A stretch of DNA of 31,461 bases from Streptosporangiaceae bacterium (GCA_030039095.1 JASHQP010000616.1:1-31461), one strand, 5' to 3'. Numbered from the stretch's first letter, positions 1 to 7,827 are shown. Notes: generated by a model from the letters alone, not told the origin. Numbers and translations are program-made.

Positions 1-172
1 CGTACTCCGCCGGCACATCCCGCCACGGCGCACCTGCCCGCACCCGCCACCGGATCCCGTCGATGAGCTGCCGCTTCGCCCACTTCGGCGGGCGCCCGCG
101 CACCCCGCCAGCTGGCAGCAGCGGCTCCAGCACCGCCCACTGCGCGTCCGTCAGGTCCGCGCGCCTGCTCAC
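1..172 (-). CDS. IS5-family transposase, N-terminal part (runs off the left edge)
   Basis: Reading leftward from GTG at 172, the frame gives about 57 residues beginning VSRRADLTDAQWAVLEPLLP, followed by GRPPKWAKRQLIDGIRWRVR and then GAPWRDVPAEY. This is the typical N-terminal helical domain (DUF4096-like) of IS5/IS4-group DDE transposases in actinobacteria; the W-AVLEPLLP and W-RDVP motifs are diagnostic. The catalytic DDE part lies beyond position 1, so I cannot say whether the element is intact. The start was chosen because the family's usual N-terminus begins right there; no strong ribosome site is visible. Confidence 0.85.
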   Translation of the reverse strand, partial: MSRRADLTDAQWAVLEPLLPAGGVRGRPPKWAKRQLIDGIRWRVRAGAPWRDVPAEY

Positions 173-186
173 CGCTAAGGTGGCCA

Positions 187-242
187 CGAGGTCTCCGTGC
201 AGATGGTCTTCTTAGTCGCTGACTCATCTACCGGAGACCTCG
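187..242. repeat. Inverted repeat at the IS end
   Basis: cgaggtctccg (187-197) and cggagacctcg (232-242) are exact complements separated by 34 bp. The similarity continues imperfectly inward (AGATG). It lies just outside the transposase start, as expected for the terminal region of an IS element; it could also fold as a hairpin limiting read-in transcription. Confidence 0.6.
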
Positions 243-302
243 CTCATTCTCCGTCAACGACACGCGGGCATCTCAAAATCACATCCAGCCACCCAGCCAC
301 TT

Positions 303-805
303 TTGAAACACGCCCTAAGACGTGCTGTCCGGGCGATCATCCTGGCCGATGATGACCATGTCCTGCTGTGCCGGTTCGGCTTCCCGCATCCGGCTGTGCC
401 AGCGGGTGCAACGGCCGTATGGGCGGCCCCGGCGGTGGCATCGAGCCTGGTGAATTGCCGCTGGCGGCCCTGCGCCGGGAGTTGCACGAGGAGACGGGGC
501 TCGTCATTGACGCCGACCCGCCTCGCGTCTGGCACCAGGAAGTCGCCGCTCCCGGCCATGCCGACGGCCACGACGGGGTGGTCAACGATTACTTTCTCGT
601 CCGCACCACGCGCTTTGATCCCCGCGGCGCGCTATCTGATGATGAACTCGCCGCCGAGCACATCACGGGGATGCGATGGTGGCGGCACAAAGACATCGCC
701 GAATACAGCGGAACCGACCTGTTCTCACCGCGTGACATCGCCACACCGCTGGCGGCGCTGATCGCCGGTGGCATCCCGGACACACCAGTGATGCTCGGCC
801 TGTGA
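303..805 (+). pseudogene. NUDIX hydrolase gene with a frameshift
   Basis: Two overlapping frames together make one NUDIX protein. The first, from TTG at 303, gives KHALRRAVRAIILADDDHVL, a typical first beta strand, as far as WAAP. The second continues with a perfect Nudix box, G-x5-E-x7-REL-x-EE-x-GL, encoded around 435-510 and ending at 805. The junction lies in the G/C run at 427-432, where one base appears to be missing. NUDIX enzymes hydrolyse nucleoside diphosphate derivatives using the box glutamates to bind Mg2+; the substrate here is unknown. With the shift corrected the product would be about 167 residues, a normal family length. Either the gene is decayed, which fits the neighbouring IS end, or the run contains a sequencing error. 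Confidence 0.75.
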
Positions 806-1039
806 TCTTCCTCGGCACTTACAGGAAATCAGAAGGACATCGCGATGAACACCGGAATCCGGTTCAGATCGACCTGTTCGGTGTCTCCCCGACACGCACC
901 AAGACACGAAACTGGCCGACCATATCGGCTCGGCGCGTGTGCCGGGCCATGCTGACCAGGTGGCACAGCGTAGCGGGCTGTGCTCGGGGTGATCTCGACT
1001 TCGATAGCGATGTCGACGAGGCGGAACGCGGGTAGCACG

Positions 1040-1576
1040 CTACGGAAGAATTCCAGCTTCATAGGCCCACGCGAAGAGGGCCGGTCCCGTGGCGACTGGC
1101 AAACGCATCCCAGTGGCTATTAGGTCGTCCACAATCCCCTCGACCATGGCACGATCAAACACACCGTCCTTGAAACTCCTGATCAGCAGCCATAGTGATC
1201 CGTGGACTTGCAATCCTTCCCTACCTCCAATAGCGCGCGCCACAACCTCATCGATGATCGCAATACCGCCGTTAACACTCACCCAGGCAAGTACTGCAGC
1301 TTCGCCGTTGTTTCTATCCGGCCCGCCGCCAAGTTCTCCCTTGAACCTGGCGAATGCCACAAGCTCCGGTAGTTCCTCAAGCTCGACCTGCTTGAGCCAA
1401 GCACCCGCCGCTGCGGTCCCGAGCAACGGGTGGTCAGGAATGCCCCGCACCAGTTCTGCCGCAACTTCCGCCAAGAGAACGGGCTCATCACCGGCAACGG
1501 CTGCCTGCAGTTCGTTCATGCGTCCAGCGTGAGCAAAATGGCTCAGTGCTGTTGTGTCGAAAACGAGGCCAGTCAC
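1040..1576 (-). CDS. PIN-domain protein, probable toxin/nuclease partner of the upstream XRE-ImmA gene
   Basis: The 178-residue product starts with LVFDTTALSHFA, the first strand of a PIN fold with its catalytic Asp. It then has an acidic AEVAAELVRG helix, GEAAVLAW (mid-domain Glu) and IAIIDEVVARAI (third acidic residue), so the spaced acidic set expected of a PIN metal-dependent ribonuclease is present. PIN proteins are commonly toxins of type II toxin-antitoxin modules. The gene overlaps the end of the XRE-ImmA gene by 4 nt (1573-1576), which indicates translational coupling and a shared job. Whether this is an addictive module, a phage-response switch or a regulator is inferred from the arrangement only. 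Confidence 0.8.
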   Translation of the reverse strand: MTGLVFDTTALSHFAHAGRMNELQAAVAGDEPVLLAEVAAELVRGIPDHPLLGTAAAGAWLKQVELEELPELVAFARFKGELGGGPDRNNGEAAVLAWVSVNGGIAIIDEVVARAIGGREGLQVHGSLWLLIRSFKDGVFDRAMVEGIVDDLIATGMRLPVATGPALFAWAYEAGILP

Positions 1577-2685
1577 AGTCCTGTTACGAACTCACCGCGA
1601 AGTTCGTCAAGTGACATGGCGTCTGGCTCGGGGAGGTCGGTTTCGTCCACCGAATGGTGGAGCAGCTCGACTGTTCTGGCTGCTGTGAGCTGCCCTCTCC
1701 GGTATGCGCTCACCACCGCGCGCGCATAAGCCGAGGGCACGCTCGGCGGATCAAGCTCAACAGCGAAACGCTCGCCGAATTCGAATAGCTCCCCTTGCCG
1801 TAGGTCGTTGTCAAGGAGGCGTTCACGCTCCCGAGAGTCGATGAGATCTAGGTTCCTAAGCTGGTTGCACGCAGCGGTCCAGCTCACGCTGAACCGTACG
1901 GCGACCGCGATGGCGGCCAGCCGCGGCGACTGGGCCGAGAATTCATCCCAGATGCTCAGCACCGAGGACCGCGGCATGAGGAGGTAGGCGGCGAACGCGT
2001 TGAACATGCGCTCGGTATCTGATGGGCCTAGCCTCACTGACGGCTCGTAGGCGTCACCAGTCAGATGGTGACCGAGCTCGTGAGCGAGACTGAACCTCCG
2101 CCGCCCTGGATCGGTCGTTCCGTTAATAACCGCTACGCCATGGTTCCCCACCTCGACGTATCCGGCATCATCAGCATCGGGACCAAGCGCGAGGGAAAAC
2201 CCCAGCAATCCGAGGCCCTCCGCAAACGACTGAAGATCTAGCAGCGGACCGTCCGGCCTTCCCGCTTCCGCGCGTACGGCGCGGGCAAGGTCCTCGGATT
2301 CCTTGAAACTCTCCGGCGCCTTGCGAGCCGGACGTTCGGCAGACGACAACAGGCTGCGATCTTCCAGGAAGGCCACGTCTCGCGCGGCGGTTTCAAGAGC
2401 GCGATCAAGGACGCGGGAGAACCCGCCCACCGCCGGATCACGGCGTCGGCTGATAACCGCAACCGGCGGCTCGGTGAAGAACCAGTCGACCGGCCTGTCC
2501 AGGGCTCCCGCGATAGCTACTAGCTCCGTCGCGGAAACCTTGCGCTCTCCCGACTCGATCCTGACCAGCGCAGTGCGCTCCAAGCCAACGCCGACAGCCA
2601 GATCAGCCTGGGTCACGCCAGCCTCCGCCCGCGCATCCGCGATGCGCCGACCAAGGTCAGCCTGGGTAACAGCCTCCCGACTCAT
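1573..2685 (-). CDS. XRE-type DNA-binding regulator fused to an ImmA/IrrE-type zinc peptidase
   Basis: The product has 370 residues. Residues about 8-62 are a helix-turn-helix of the Xre/Cro type (GVTQADLAVGVGLERTALVRIESGERKVS is spread over them). A linker follows, then a COG2856/ImmA-IrrE metallopeptidase domain with the zinc motif HELGHH near residue 202 and a downstream ERMFNAFAAYLLMP helix that supplies the third ligand. Proteins of this type bind their own promoter and can cleave a repressor or antitoxin on a signal; ImmA of ICEBs1 and IrrE of Deinococcus are the characterised relatives. An in-frame ATG lies 18 nt upstream (2703), but I chose 2685 because a -10 hexamer sits 6 nt before it, making the mRNA leaderless. 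It is the first gene of a two-gene operon with the PIN gene, and probably the antitoxin/sensor half. Confidence 0.88.
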   Translation of the reverse strand: MSREAVTQADLGRRIADARAEAGVTQADLAVGVGLERTALVRIESGERKVSATELVAIAGALDRPVDWFFTEPPVAVISRRRDPAVGGFSRVLDRALETAARDVAFLEDRSLLSSAERPARKAPESFKESEDLARAVRAEAGRPDGPLLDLQSFAEGLGLLGFSLALGPDADDAGYVEVGNHGVAVINGTTDPGRRRFSLAHELGHHLTGDAYEPSVRLGPSDTERMFNAFAAYLLMPRSSVLSIWDEFSAQSPRLAAIAVAVRFSVSWTAACNQLRNLDLIDSRERERLLDNDLRQGELFEFGERFAVELDPPSVPSAYARAVVSAYRRGQLTAARTVELLHHSVDETDLPEPDAMSLDELRGEFVTGL

Positions 2686-2691
2686 AGTGCG

Positions 2692-2697
2692 ATTATC
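2692..2697 (-). promoter_or_regulatory. -10 hexamer of a leaderless promoter for the XRE-ImmA/PIN operon
   Basis: On the minus strand GATAAT is followed by six bases and then the ATG at 2685, the spacing typical of leaderless actinobacterial transcripts. No good -35 is seen. It supports the start at 2685 over the in-frame ATG at 2703, which lies upstream of the -10. Confidence 0.5.
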
Positions 2698-3141
2698 CCA
2701 CATGCGAGGGCTACAAACCCTGCAGCGCTCCTCAACGAGCGAACCCGGTGGCCAGCACTGCTTAACCGCCCGCCCAGATCATCCCGTTCTGCGTGCGATG
2801 CGGGGTTGGCCTGTCGAGCCGCTATCGCAAACAGATCGGCGACTCGGCGAGCGTTCTCCCTGATCTTCCGTGTCACTCAACCTGACAACTGAAGATCGAC
2901 GCCCTCATGCGACGAGCCCGCGGGATGCTGTCGTCGGTCGCCGGGCGGAATCTCGCCTCGTCACCCCCAGGCCGCGAAACGGTTATGTCACGCGCGACCT
3001 GGCACGCTGTACGCGGCATGAGCGCGCATCGGAGAGTGACGTGACCAGCTCGTCAACACGCATCTCGGACGGGGAGTGACAGGATGTCAGATGCACGGAA
3101 TCTTGTTCGAGGTAGGGGGCTTAGCAAGATCAGGAGGCACG
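2698..3141. other. Gene-free stretch
   Basis: About 440 bases between the XRE-ImmA gene and the small gene at 3142-3441. Open frames here are short and lack coding character. One 25-codon frame at 3084-3161 has a purine-rich stretch before its ATG, but it runs into the end of the opposite gene and I do not call it. No RNA gene or clear hairpin was seen. Confidence 0.5.
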
Positions 3142-3441
3142 CTACGTGGTCGAGAGCGTGAGCTTGCCCGGCTTGGTCCGGATCCACGGAGGCTTGTAGA
3201 GCAGTTCTACCGTGTCGCGGTCCTGGAGGGACACATCGATCTGGGCAGGGCCCATGCGGGCTGGCAGCGCCCAGGCCACGTACATCTCGACGTGATGGCT
3301 GCCCGCCTCGACCTCTACATCGTGTGACCCGGACAAAGACAGGTCTTGCTCCTCGCCGCCATCAATCGTCGCGCGCAAGGGGCGTACCTTGAGAGCGGAC
3401 TGAACCATGGGGACCTTCGAGGTGATCCGGATTGTTGCCAT
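3142..3441 (-). CDS. Small all-beta protein of unknown function
   Basis: The 99-residue product starts MATIRITSKVPMVQSALKVR and alternates short hydrophobic strands with turns: ATIDGGEEQDLSLSG, DVEVEAGSHHVEMYVAW, IDVSLQDRDTVELLYKPPW. This resembles small PEGA-like beta-sandwich domains (a G-x-H-x-V core strand followed by a Y-x-PPW turn) found as stand-alone proteins in actinobacteria. No signal peptide or membrane segment is present, so it is probably cytosolic. It stands alone, with a possible leaderless promoter directly upstream. Function is unknown; the PEGA likeness is a guess from the pattern. Confidence 0.7.
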   Translation of the reverse strand: MATIRITSKVPMVQSALKVRPLRATIDGGEEQDLSLSGSHDVEVEAGSHHVEMYVAWALPARMGPAQIDVSLQDRDTVELLYKPPWIRTKPGKLTLSTT

Positions 3442-3447
3442 CGTCCG

Positions 3448-3453
3448 ACCCTA
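3448..3453 (-). promoter_or_regulatory. Possible leaderless -10 hexamer for the 3142-3441 gene
   Basis: TAGGGT on the minus strand fits TANNNT and lies six bases before the ATG at 3441. There is no Shine-Dalgarno sequence, so a leaderless start is the simplest reading. Confidence 0.35.
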
Positions 3454-3734
3454 TTGGGCTGCCGGTCACTCGCAGCCTGAAACCAAATGATCAACTTAAG
3501 CTGAGCGGCACTGGCTCCCGACCCCGCTGCGGTAGAGTGCGAACGCACGCGCGGCCTCAAGAGGACCATGGCAGTCCCAGGCCGTCCCTTGCAACCGGTG
3601 GTCGCGCGCGAATCGAGGCGCTCAGGCACGTCTATTGCCATGCCTGAGCCTTTGATTAGCACAGAATGCGGAACCCAGACGCCATACGATTGCGGACATT
3701 CCAGTCCGCAAATAATAGAAGTAGGCGATCGCTC

Positions 3735-4466
3735 TTATAGGGCTGACTTGCGGATCAGGTAGCCGACAACTATTGGTAGATTGCCTTCTCGGGCAACTAG
3801 TAGCTTGGGTGAGACGTTCCTCGCAGGCAACTGCGAGTACGTCATTACTTGAAAATCAACCACCTCCATCAATGGCCCGGACCCGATCAGCTTTGTCTGG
3901 CAGTTTTGGTCATAGATTATCGATGGAGCGAAAATAGTTCTGCCATCCGAAAGGTAGAATTCTGCGGCGCGATCGCCTGATCCGGTCAACCCTCGGTAAA
4001 TCGACGCCCATTCGAATGAGGGAGTCGTGAATATCGCATATCCGTCATCGCGCAGCACTCGAGCGAGCTCGGCCCACATTTCCTCGGTATTGTAAGGATC
4101 ACCCAGCGAGGATATGCACAAGCTGAAGCTGCTGGCCGCGAAGGGCAGTTCACTGGCCTCAGCTACGGAAATATGATCTTGAGCAATTTTCCAGTTGAGG
4201 GAGTACTCCAGCATTGACTGAACTGAGTCTGTTAGAAATAGATCTGCGATGGACTCGCCTGCCTCTAGGAGCAGTTCAGCGGCCACTGACATGCCGGCGC
4301 CCACTTCGCAAATAGGACGATAATCTACAAGCTTCTCAATCCACGGCTTGATGATTTGCTTGGATGCATATCTAAAGTTTGCGCACGTTGGGTGCCTAAT
4401 AGCATCGTAGTACTCTGGCGCGAGAGCCTCATATGCGGATGTATTTCCCGCGTCGGCCTTAGTCAT
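3735..4466 (-). CDS. Class I SAM-dependent methyltransferase, second gene of an AT-rich pair
   Basis: The 243-residue product has the SAM-binding glycine motif ICEVGAGMS at about residues 52-60, an acidic end of strand 2 (LFLTDS), a strand 4 region FSLCISSLGDPYN followed by a helix EMWAELARVLRDDGYAIFTT, as in Methyltransf_11/25 proteins. Substrate is unknown. Its ATG directly follows the stop of the upstream GAF-like gene (TAAATG), so the two are translationally coupled. Base composition is far more AT-rich than in the right two thirds of the window and codons such as ATA, AGT and CTT are frequent, which points to acquisition from another source. The C-terminal third has no recognisable motif and may carry substrate specificity. 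Confidence 0.8.
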   Translation of the reverse strand: MTKADAGNTSAYEALAPEYYDAIRHPTCANFRYASKQIIKPWIEKLVDYRPICEVGAGMSVAAELLLEAGESIADLFLTDSVQSMLEYSLNWKIAQDHISVAEASELPFAASSFSLCISSLGDPYNTEEMWAELARVLRDDGYAIFTTPSFEWASIYRGLTGSGDRAAEFYLSDGRTIFAPSIIYDQNCQTKLIGSGPLMEVVDFQVMTYSQLPARNVSPKLLVAREGNLPIVVGYLIRKSAL

Positions 4467-5315
4467 TTACTTTATCAACCTCAACCTTGGTCCGGTCCTT
4501 CGCATCTCGGGGATTATTCTTGACAATGCTGAAATTAAGCCGCACTGGCTTGCGTAAATTGTGATACTTTCGCAGAGGGGATGGTTGTCGTGATCTTCAC
4601 TTGGTGGCGGATTCCATGAGCCCCGTGGTACGGCATCTACGTATAGTATCCCTAGGAATTGCTGGTCTCCATCGAACAAGGGGATGGCAGCAAAAGATTG
4701 ACGGTCACGGCCGACTATCGCAGCCTCGGCTGCGGTCATAGCCCATGATTCAATTAGCTTGGCTGTGTTTGTTGTTACATCAGCCTGTATATCAGGCTGA
4801 TTTAGCCGCGCGCAACGCCCTATAATTCCAAAGCGAACGGAACGCGTGCGCCCTCGGCCGCCTCCCGACGGATAGTAGTCAAGAAGCTGATAAAGGGCAT
4901 CCTCAAAGAGGACGTCCTGTATGTGGATAGTGCAGCGGTATGTACGCCGTGCTTTAGCGGTCAGGTGCGGGCGCACGGCATTCTCAGCCAGATCCAGGAG
5001 CTTATTGTTAAGTCCCTCACTGTCCACCAATGAATCGAATTGCCTTTTCAACTTATTGCGAAGCTCGTCAAAACCGGCCTCTACATTTGTACGCGTTTGC
5101 ACAGCGGCAGCTTGGCTGAGGTCAAACTCGACCCCAAATGCACTAATACGGCGTATGCGACCGAAAAGAATGGTGAGGATAGGTCTAGCAGCGGTCGAGA
5201 TCGTTATCCAAGCCAAGACCGCGAGCACAGCGAGCAGCATCGCGACTGGCCACGCCCAGGCTTGCAACACGCTTGCCCAGACCGGCATCGGTTGAACGGC
5301 GGACCCGCCTGACAT
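4467..5315 (-). CDS. Membrane-anchored GAF-like sensor protein, first gene of the AT-rich pair
   Basis: The 282-residue product begins MSGGSAVQPMPVW, followed by one or two hydrophobic helices (about residues 12-50, including WPVAMLLAVLAVLAWITI), a basic stretch FGRIRRIS, and a predicted helical/coiled region (about 55-105). The C-terminal half (about 120-265) has the strand pattern of a GAF domain, including SVRFGIIGRCARLN, FAAIPLFDGDQQFLGILYVDA and a final long helix. GAF domains bind small ligands such as cyclic nucleotides, or sense redox/light; the ligand here is unknown. The start was chosen at 5315 because GGGAGGGGAAG lies immediately before this ATG, although the frame stays open upstream to 5570. 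The neighbouring methyltransferase probably acts with it. Calling it GAF is a pattern judgement, not certain. Confidence 0.65.
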   Translation of the reverse strand: MSGGSAVQPMPVWASVLQAWAWPVAMLLAVLAVLAWITISTAARPILTILFGRIRRISAFGVEFDLSQAAAVQTRTNVEAGFDELRNKLKRQFDSLVDSEGLNNKLLDLAENAVRPHLTAKARRTYRCTIHIQDVLFEDALYQLLDYYPSGGGRGRTRSVRFGIIGRCARLNQPDIQADVTTNTAKLIESWAMTAAEAAIVGRDRQSFAAIPLFDGDQQFLGILYVDAVPRGSWNPPPSEDHDNHPLCESITIYASQCGLISALSRIIPEMRRTGPRLRLIK

Positions 5316-5404
5316 CTTCCCCTCCCGAGCGCGTCGCTCGGTCTGGCGGGGGCTGACCGGGCTACAGCACGACAGCGTATGCCAGGCCGGCGACGCGGCG
5401 TACC

Positions 5405-5434
5405 TTAATACCCGTTCTGCGATCGCTTGAGCAA
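5405..5434 (-). promoter_or_regulatory. Possible promoter of the GAF-like/methyltransferase operon
   Basis: On the minus strand TTGCTC (5429-5434) and TATTAA (5405-5410) are 18 bp apart, about 90 nt ahead of the start at 5315. The match is moderate. If it is real, the upstream open frame of the GAF gene is untranslated leader. Confidence 0.3.
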
Positions 5435-5880
5435 CATGGAGACAGGTGCAGCCAGTGGGACCGTTCGCACCGGTATCATCGGCTCCGCCGAGCACAACGA
5501 CCACTAGCCGCTCCTTCACCCGAAGGAAACGGCGACCCGGGAGCGCATTCGCTCGTCGGCATGAGAGCAAGTTGCCCGGAACATCGGCATGCTATGCGTA
5601 CGGGCCTTAGCCCGAGGCTGTGCCCGCAGAGGACTGTGGCGGGCTGTCAGTTACTGCGGGCAAAGCCCAGCGGCGCTCGGATGTGACCGTGGCGGTCGCT
5701 CGGTCGAGATGGCAGCAAGCGGCCGGGCACACTGAGCCACGCCAGCCGGACAGCGGCCGCTACGGGCGTTACCGCATCGAGGGTGCCCTCTGCCTCCCAG
5801 TTTCGGCGCGCAAATGGGTGAGTTGCGCTCGGCGGCCTGGACTGCCCACCTGGCATCTGGCCCGCGCCGGCATCGAGAAC

Positions 5881-5924
5881 GGACCTGGCTGCCGGTAGCC
5901 GGGTTCGGCTACCGGCAGGGGTCC
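5881..5924. terminator. Strong two-part hairpin, terminator-like
   Basis: ctgccggtagcc (5889-5900) pairs perfectly with ggctaccggcag (5907-5918) around a six-base loop. An outer ggacc/ggtcc pairing (5881-5885 with 5920-5924) extends the stem. There is no T-tract, as is common for actinobacterial terminators. It would stop transcription coming out of the tRNA-Tyr gene. Confidence 0.45.
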
Positions 5925-6193
5925 GGCCCATAGACAGGGACGGGCCAAGGGCAGGTGTTCAGATACCTGTCGGGGGTACTGAAATGCGAGCTGTAACTCA
6001 GCCACCCCTCAACCACGACAGCCAGGTTCCCACCACGCGCAATCTTCGTCCCGCCGCAGAGCCGTCGCTGTGACCTGGCTCAACTCTGATTCGCTGCAGC
6101 AGGCCAGGCCACTGCAGCGGTGCGGCACACCGCTCCCCCCCAGAAGGTCGGCAAGATCAAACGAAACCATGCCTGACCTGGGGTTTCACGTGG

Positions 6194-6275
6194 TGGCAGG
6201 TGTTGGGTTCGAACCAACGTAGGCTGAGCCGACGGTTTTACAGACCGCTCCCTTTGGCCACTCGGGCAACCTGCC
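6194..6275 (-). tRNA. tRNA-Tyr (anticodon GTA)
   Basis: The minus strand reads as a complete 82-nt tRNA: acceptor GGCAGGT pairing with ACCTGCC plus discriminator A, D-arm CCCGAGTGGCCAAAGGG, anticodon loop CTGTAAA with GTA, a long class II variable arm as expected for bacterial tRNA-Tyr, and the T-arm loop GGTTCGAACC. The CCA end is not encoded (the flank reads CCACCACG, only CCA-like). Its 3' end faces the accessory region on the left. Confidence 0.95.
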
Positions 6276-6408
6276 TGGCGTCGCCTGAAGCGACTGCACA
6301 GAGAAGGATAGCGGAAGCCGGGGCCTTGGTCAGCATCTGCGTCCGAGCACAGCGCCGACACGATCCGCCTGCTGGCCCGACAAGCGGGCCAGCCGCGCGC
6401 GGGACGTT

Positions 6409-6414
6409 TAACCT
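6409..6414 (+). promoter_or_regulatory. Possible leaderless -10 hexamer for yajQ
   Basis: TAACCT lies seven bases before the GTG at 6422 and no Shine-Dalgarno sequence precedes that codon, so yajQ may be transcribed without a leader. The -35 region is not recognisable. Confidence 0.35.
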
Positions 6415-6421
6415 GGGAACC

Positions 6422-6916
6422 GTGGCATCCGAATCCTCTTTCGACATCGTGTCCAAGATCGACCGCCAGGAAGTAGACAACGCGCTGAACCAGGCGGCCA
6501 AGGAGGTCGGCACGCGTTTCGACTTCCGGGGCGTCGGCGCGTCCATCGCCTGGTCCGGCGATCACGCCGTTGAGATCAAGGCGAACAGCGAGGAGCGCGC
6601 CAACGCGGTCCTGGATGTATTCAAGGAGAAGCTGGTCCGCCGGTCGGTATCGCTCAAGGCGCTGGACGCGGGCGAGCCCAAGGCCTCGGGCAAGGAGTAC
6701 CGGCTCTCGGTCGGCCTGAAGGAAGGCATCTCGCAGGACGACTCGCGGAAGATCTCGAAGATCATCCGTGACGAGGGGCCGAAGGGCATTCGCGCGCAGG
6801 TCCAGGGTGACGAGCTTCGCGTCTCCTCCAAGAAGAAGGACGATCTCCAGCAGGTGATCAACCTACTCAAGGGCAAGGAACTCGATCTAGCCCTGCAGTT
6901 CGTGAACTACCGATAG
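6422..6916 (+). CDS. yajQ: YajQ family nucleotide-binding protein
   Basis: The product has 164 residues, matching the family's usual 160-165. It starts [20 protein letters not shown] and ends [11 protein letters not shown], both hallmark ends of YajQ, with the internal [20 protein letters not shown] and [20 protein letters not shown] segments between the two ferredoxin-like halves. YajQ proteins are cytosolic; in some bacteria they bind cyclic di-GMP and act as regulators, while the role in actinobacteria is not settled. I chose the GTG at 6422 because the family begins exactly there; the longer upstream frame only crosses the tRNA gene. It is a single gene closed by the palindrome at 6946-6979. 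Confidence 0.95.
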   Translation: MASESSFDIVSKIDRQEVDNALNQAAKEVGTRFDFRGVGASIAWSGDHAVEIKANSEERANAVLDVFKEKLVRRSVSLKALDAGEPKASGKEYRLSVGLKEGISQDDSRKISKIIRDEGPKGIRAQVQGDELRVSSKKKDDLQQVINLLKGKELDLALQFVNYR

Positions 6917-6945
6917 CGCGGGCGCCCGCCTGACCGGCTAGCGCC

Positions 6946-6979
6946 CAACTTTTGTCCGGCGCCAACCGGACAAAAGTTG
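6946..6979. terminator. Perfect 14-bp hairpin after yajQ
   Basis: caacttttgtccgg (6946-6959) pairs without mismatch with ccggacaaaagttg (6966-6979) around the loop cgccaa. It lies 29 bases after the yajQ stop and before the end of the opposite-strand gene at 7046, so it can serve both directions. Confidence 0.7.
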
Positions 6980-7045
6980 AGGCAGTAACGTCGCTTCGGT
7001 TTACAGCGAGCCGGAGCGGTAGGCCTCACGCTGCGGCGGCTGGCG

Positions 7046-7618
7046 TCACGAGGCCACAGACGTGCGGCGGCGGAAGCCGGAGATGCTGGTCGGGCGGTGC
7101 AGATCACCCGGAGCGCCGGGGCCGGGGGCCTGAGTGGCCGCGAGCTGCGCGGCCAGTTCGGCGCACGCGCGTGCCCGGTCGCCGTCCTTGGCGTGATCCG
7201 CGCAGCGGCCGCTGGGGACGTTCTCGCAGTCCCAGCAGCCCACCGCGGCGGCCCCCGAGGTCCGGTAGACGGCCGCGTCCTCCAGGGCGGTCAGCACGAC
7301 CTCCAGCTGCCTGCCCGACAGCGATGCCTCGATGCGCCCTGCCTGCCGGGCCCGCCACAGCAGCGAAGCCACGGCAGCGGCGTTCCGCTTGTCCCAGTGG
7401 ACCAGCCTGCGCAGGAACTTCCGGTCTCCGCCGCCGAGCCGGACTCCCCGCAGGGCCGCATCGAGTGCGTCCCGCACCGTGGCCCGGCAGTTGCCGGACC
7501 GCTGCAGCTGAACCGGGCCGCTTCCCGGCTGGACGGCGGCGCTTCTTGTGCGCTGTGCCGGCGGTCCACCCGCGACGGTGACGTTCACGCTCTCAGTCCC
7601 CTGCACACGATCCCTCAT
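7046..7618 (-). CDS. Conserved-type actinobacterial hypothetical protein
   Basis: The 190-residue frame has coding character from about residue 45 on. A basic, helical middle (KFLRRLVHWDKRNAAAVASL) leads into RQLEVVLTALEDAAVYRTS, then a cysteine-bearing segment GCWDCENVPSGRCADH and a final helix RARACAELAAQLA. The C-x2-C...C-x2-H arrangement could bind zinc. I recognise this pattern from small uncharacterised actinobacterial proteins, often near mobile or phage-like DNA, but know no function. The start is uncertain: ATG at 7618 has only a GGAG two bases ahead, and internal GTG codons are possible. It converges with yajQ and shares the hairpin at 6946-6979. Confidence 0.6.
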   Translation of the reverse strand: MRDRVQGTESVNVTVAGGPPAQRTRSAAVQPGSGPVQLQRSGNCRATVRDALDAALRGVRLGGGDRKFLRRLVHWDKRNAAAVASLLWRARQAGRIEASLSGRQLEVVLTALEDAAVYRTSGAAAVGCWDCENVPSGRCADHAKDGDRARACAELAAQLAATQAPGPGAPGDLHRPTSISGFRRRTSVAS

Positions 7619-7749
7619 GCTCCGCGGCCTCCCAGTCAGGCGCGAGGTGCGGTTCCCCGGCGGACGGAGATCAAGCTAGGCCCCGTATCCGGCCAGATGG
7701 CGCCGAGGAACGCTAGTTGCAACCAGTCATCGAAACACGACTACGTGAG

Positions 7750-7763
7750 TTTGACGCGTCAAA
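7750..7763. promoter_or_regulatory. 14-bp palindrome, possible operator
   Basis: TTTGACGCGTCAAA is perfectly self-complementary. It lies 132 bases upstream of the minus-strand start at 7618 and 12 bases before a TTGACA sequence at 7775-7780. A dimeric repressor could bind it; no regulator gene is adjacent. Confidence 0.35.
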
Positions 7764-7827
7764 ATGTAGTTAGGTTGACACTCTCAGTAATCATCCGGAG
7801 TGGCGCAAGCAGGCGCGCCGCTTGGGC

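Larger units (their letters stand above)
1..242 (-). mobile_element. End of an IS5-type insertion sequence (partial)
   Basis: The left edge carries the 5' part of a transposase gene on the minus strand. It is followed outward by an 11-bp perfect inverted repeat, cgaggtctccg at 187-197 and its complement at 232-242, and both copies continue into a related AGATG-type stretch. I take the outer copy (232-242) as the likely terminal inverted repeat, but the exact tip and any target duplication cannot be fixed because the other end lies outside the window. Confidence 0.6.
5316..6193. other. Gene-free stretch between the island operon and tRNA-Tyr
   Basis: About 880 bases with only short, uncharacteristic open frames on both strands. 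It contains the possible promoter at 5405-5434 and the strong hairpin at 5881-5924. No integrase, no obvious duplicate of the tRNA 3' end and no repeat array were found by eye. Confidence 0.5.

Noticed and set aside
3084..3161. A 25-codon peptide frame with a purine-rich stretch upstream
   Set aside because: Overlaps the end of the opposite gene, is Arg-rich without known peptide features, and has no conserved context I can see.
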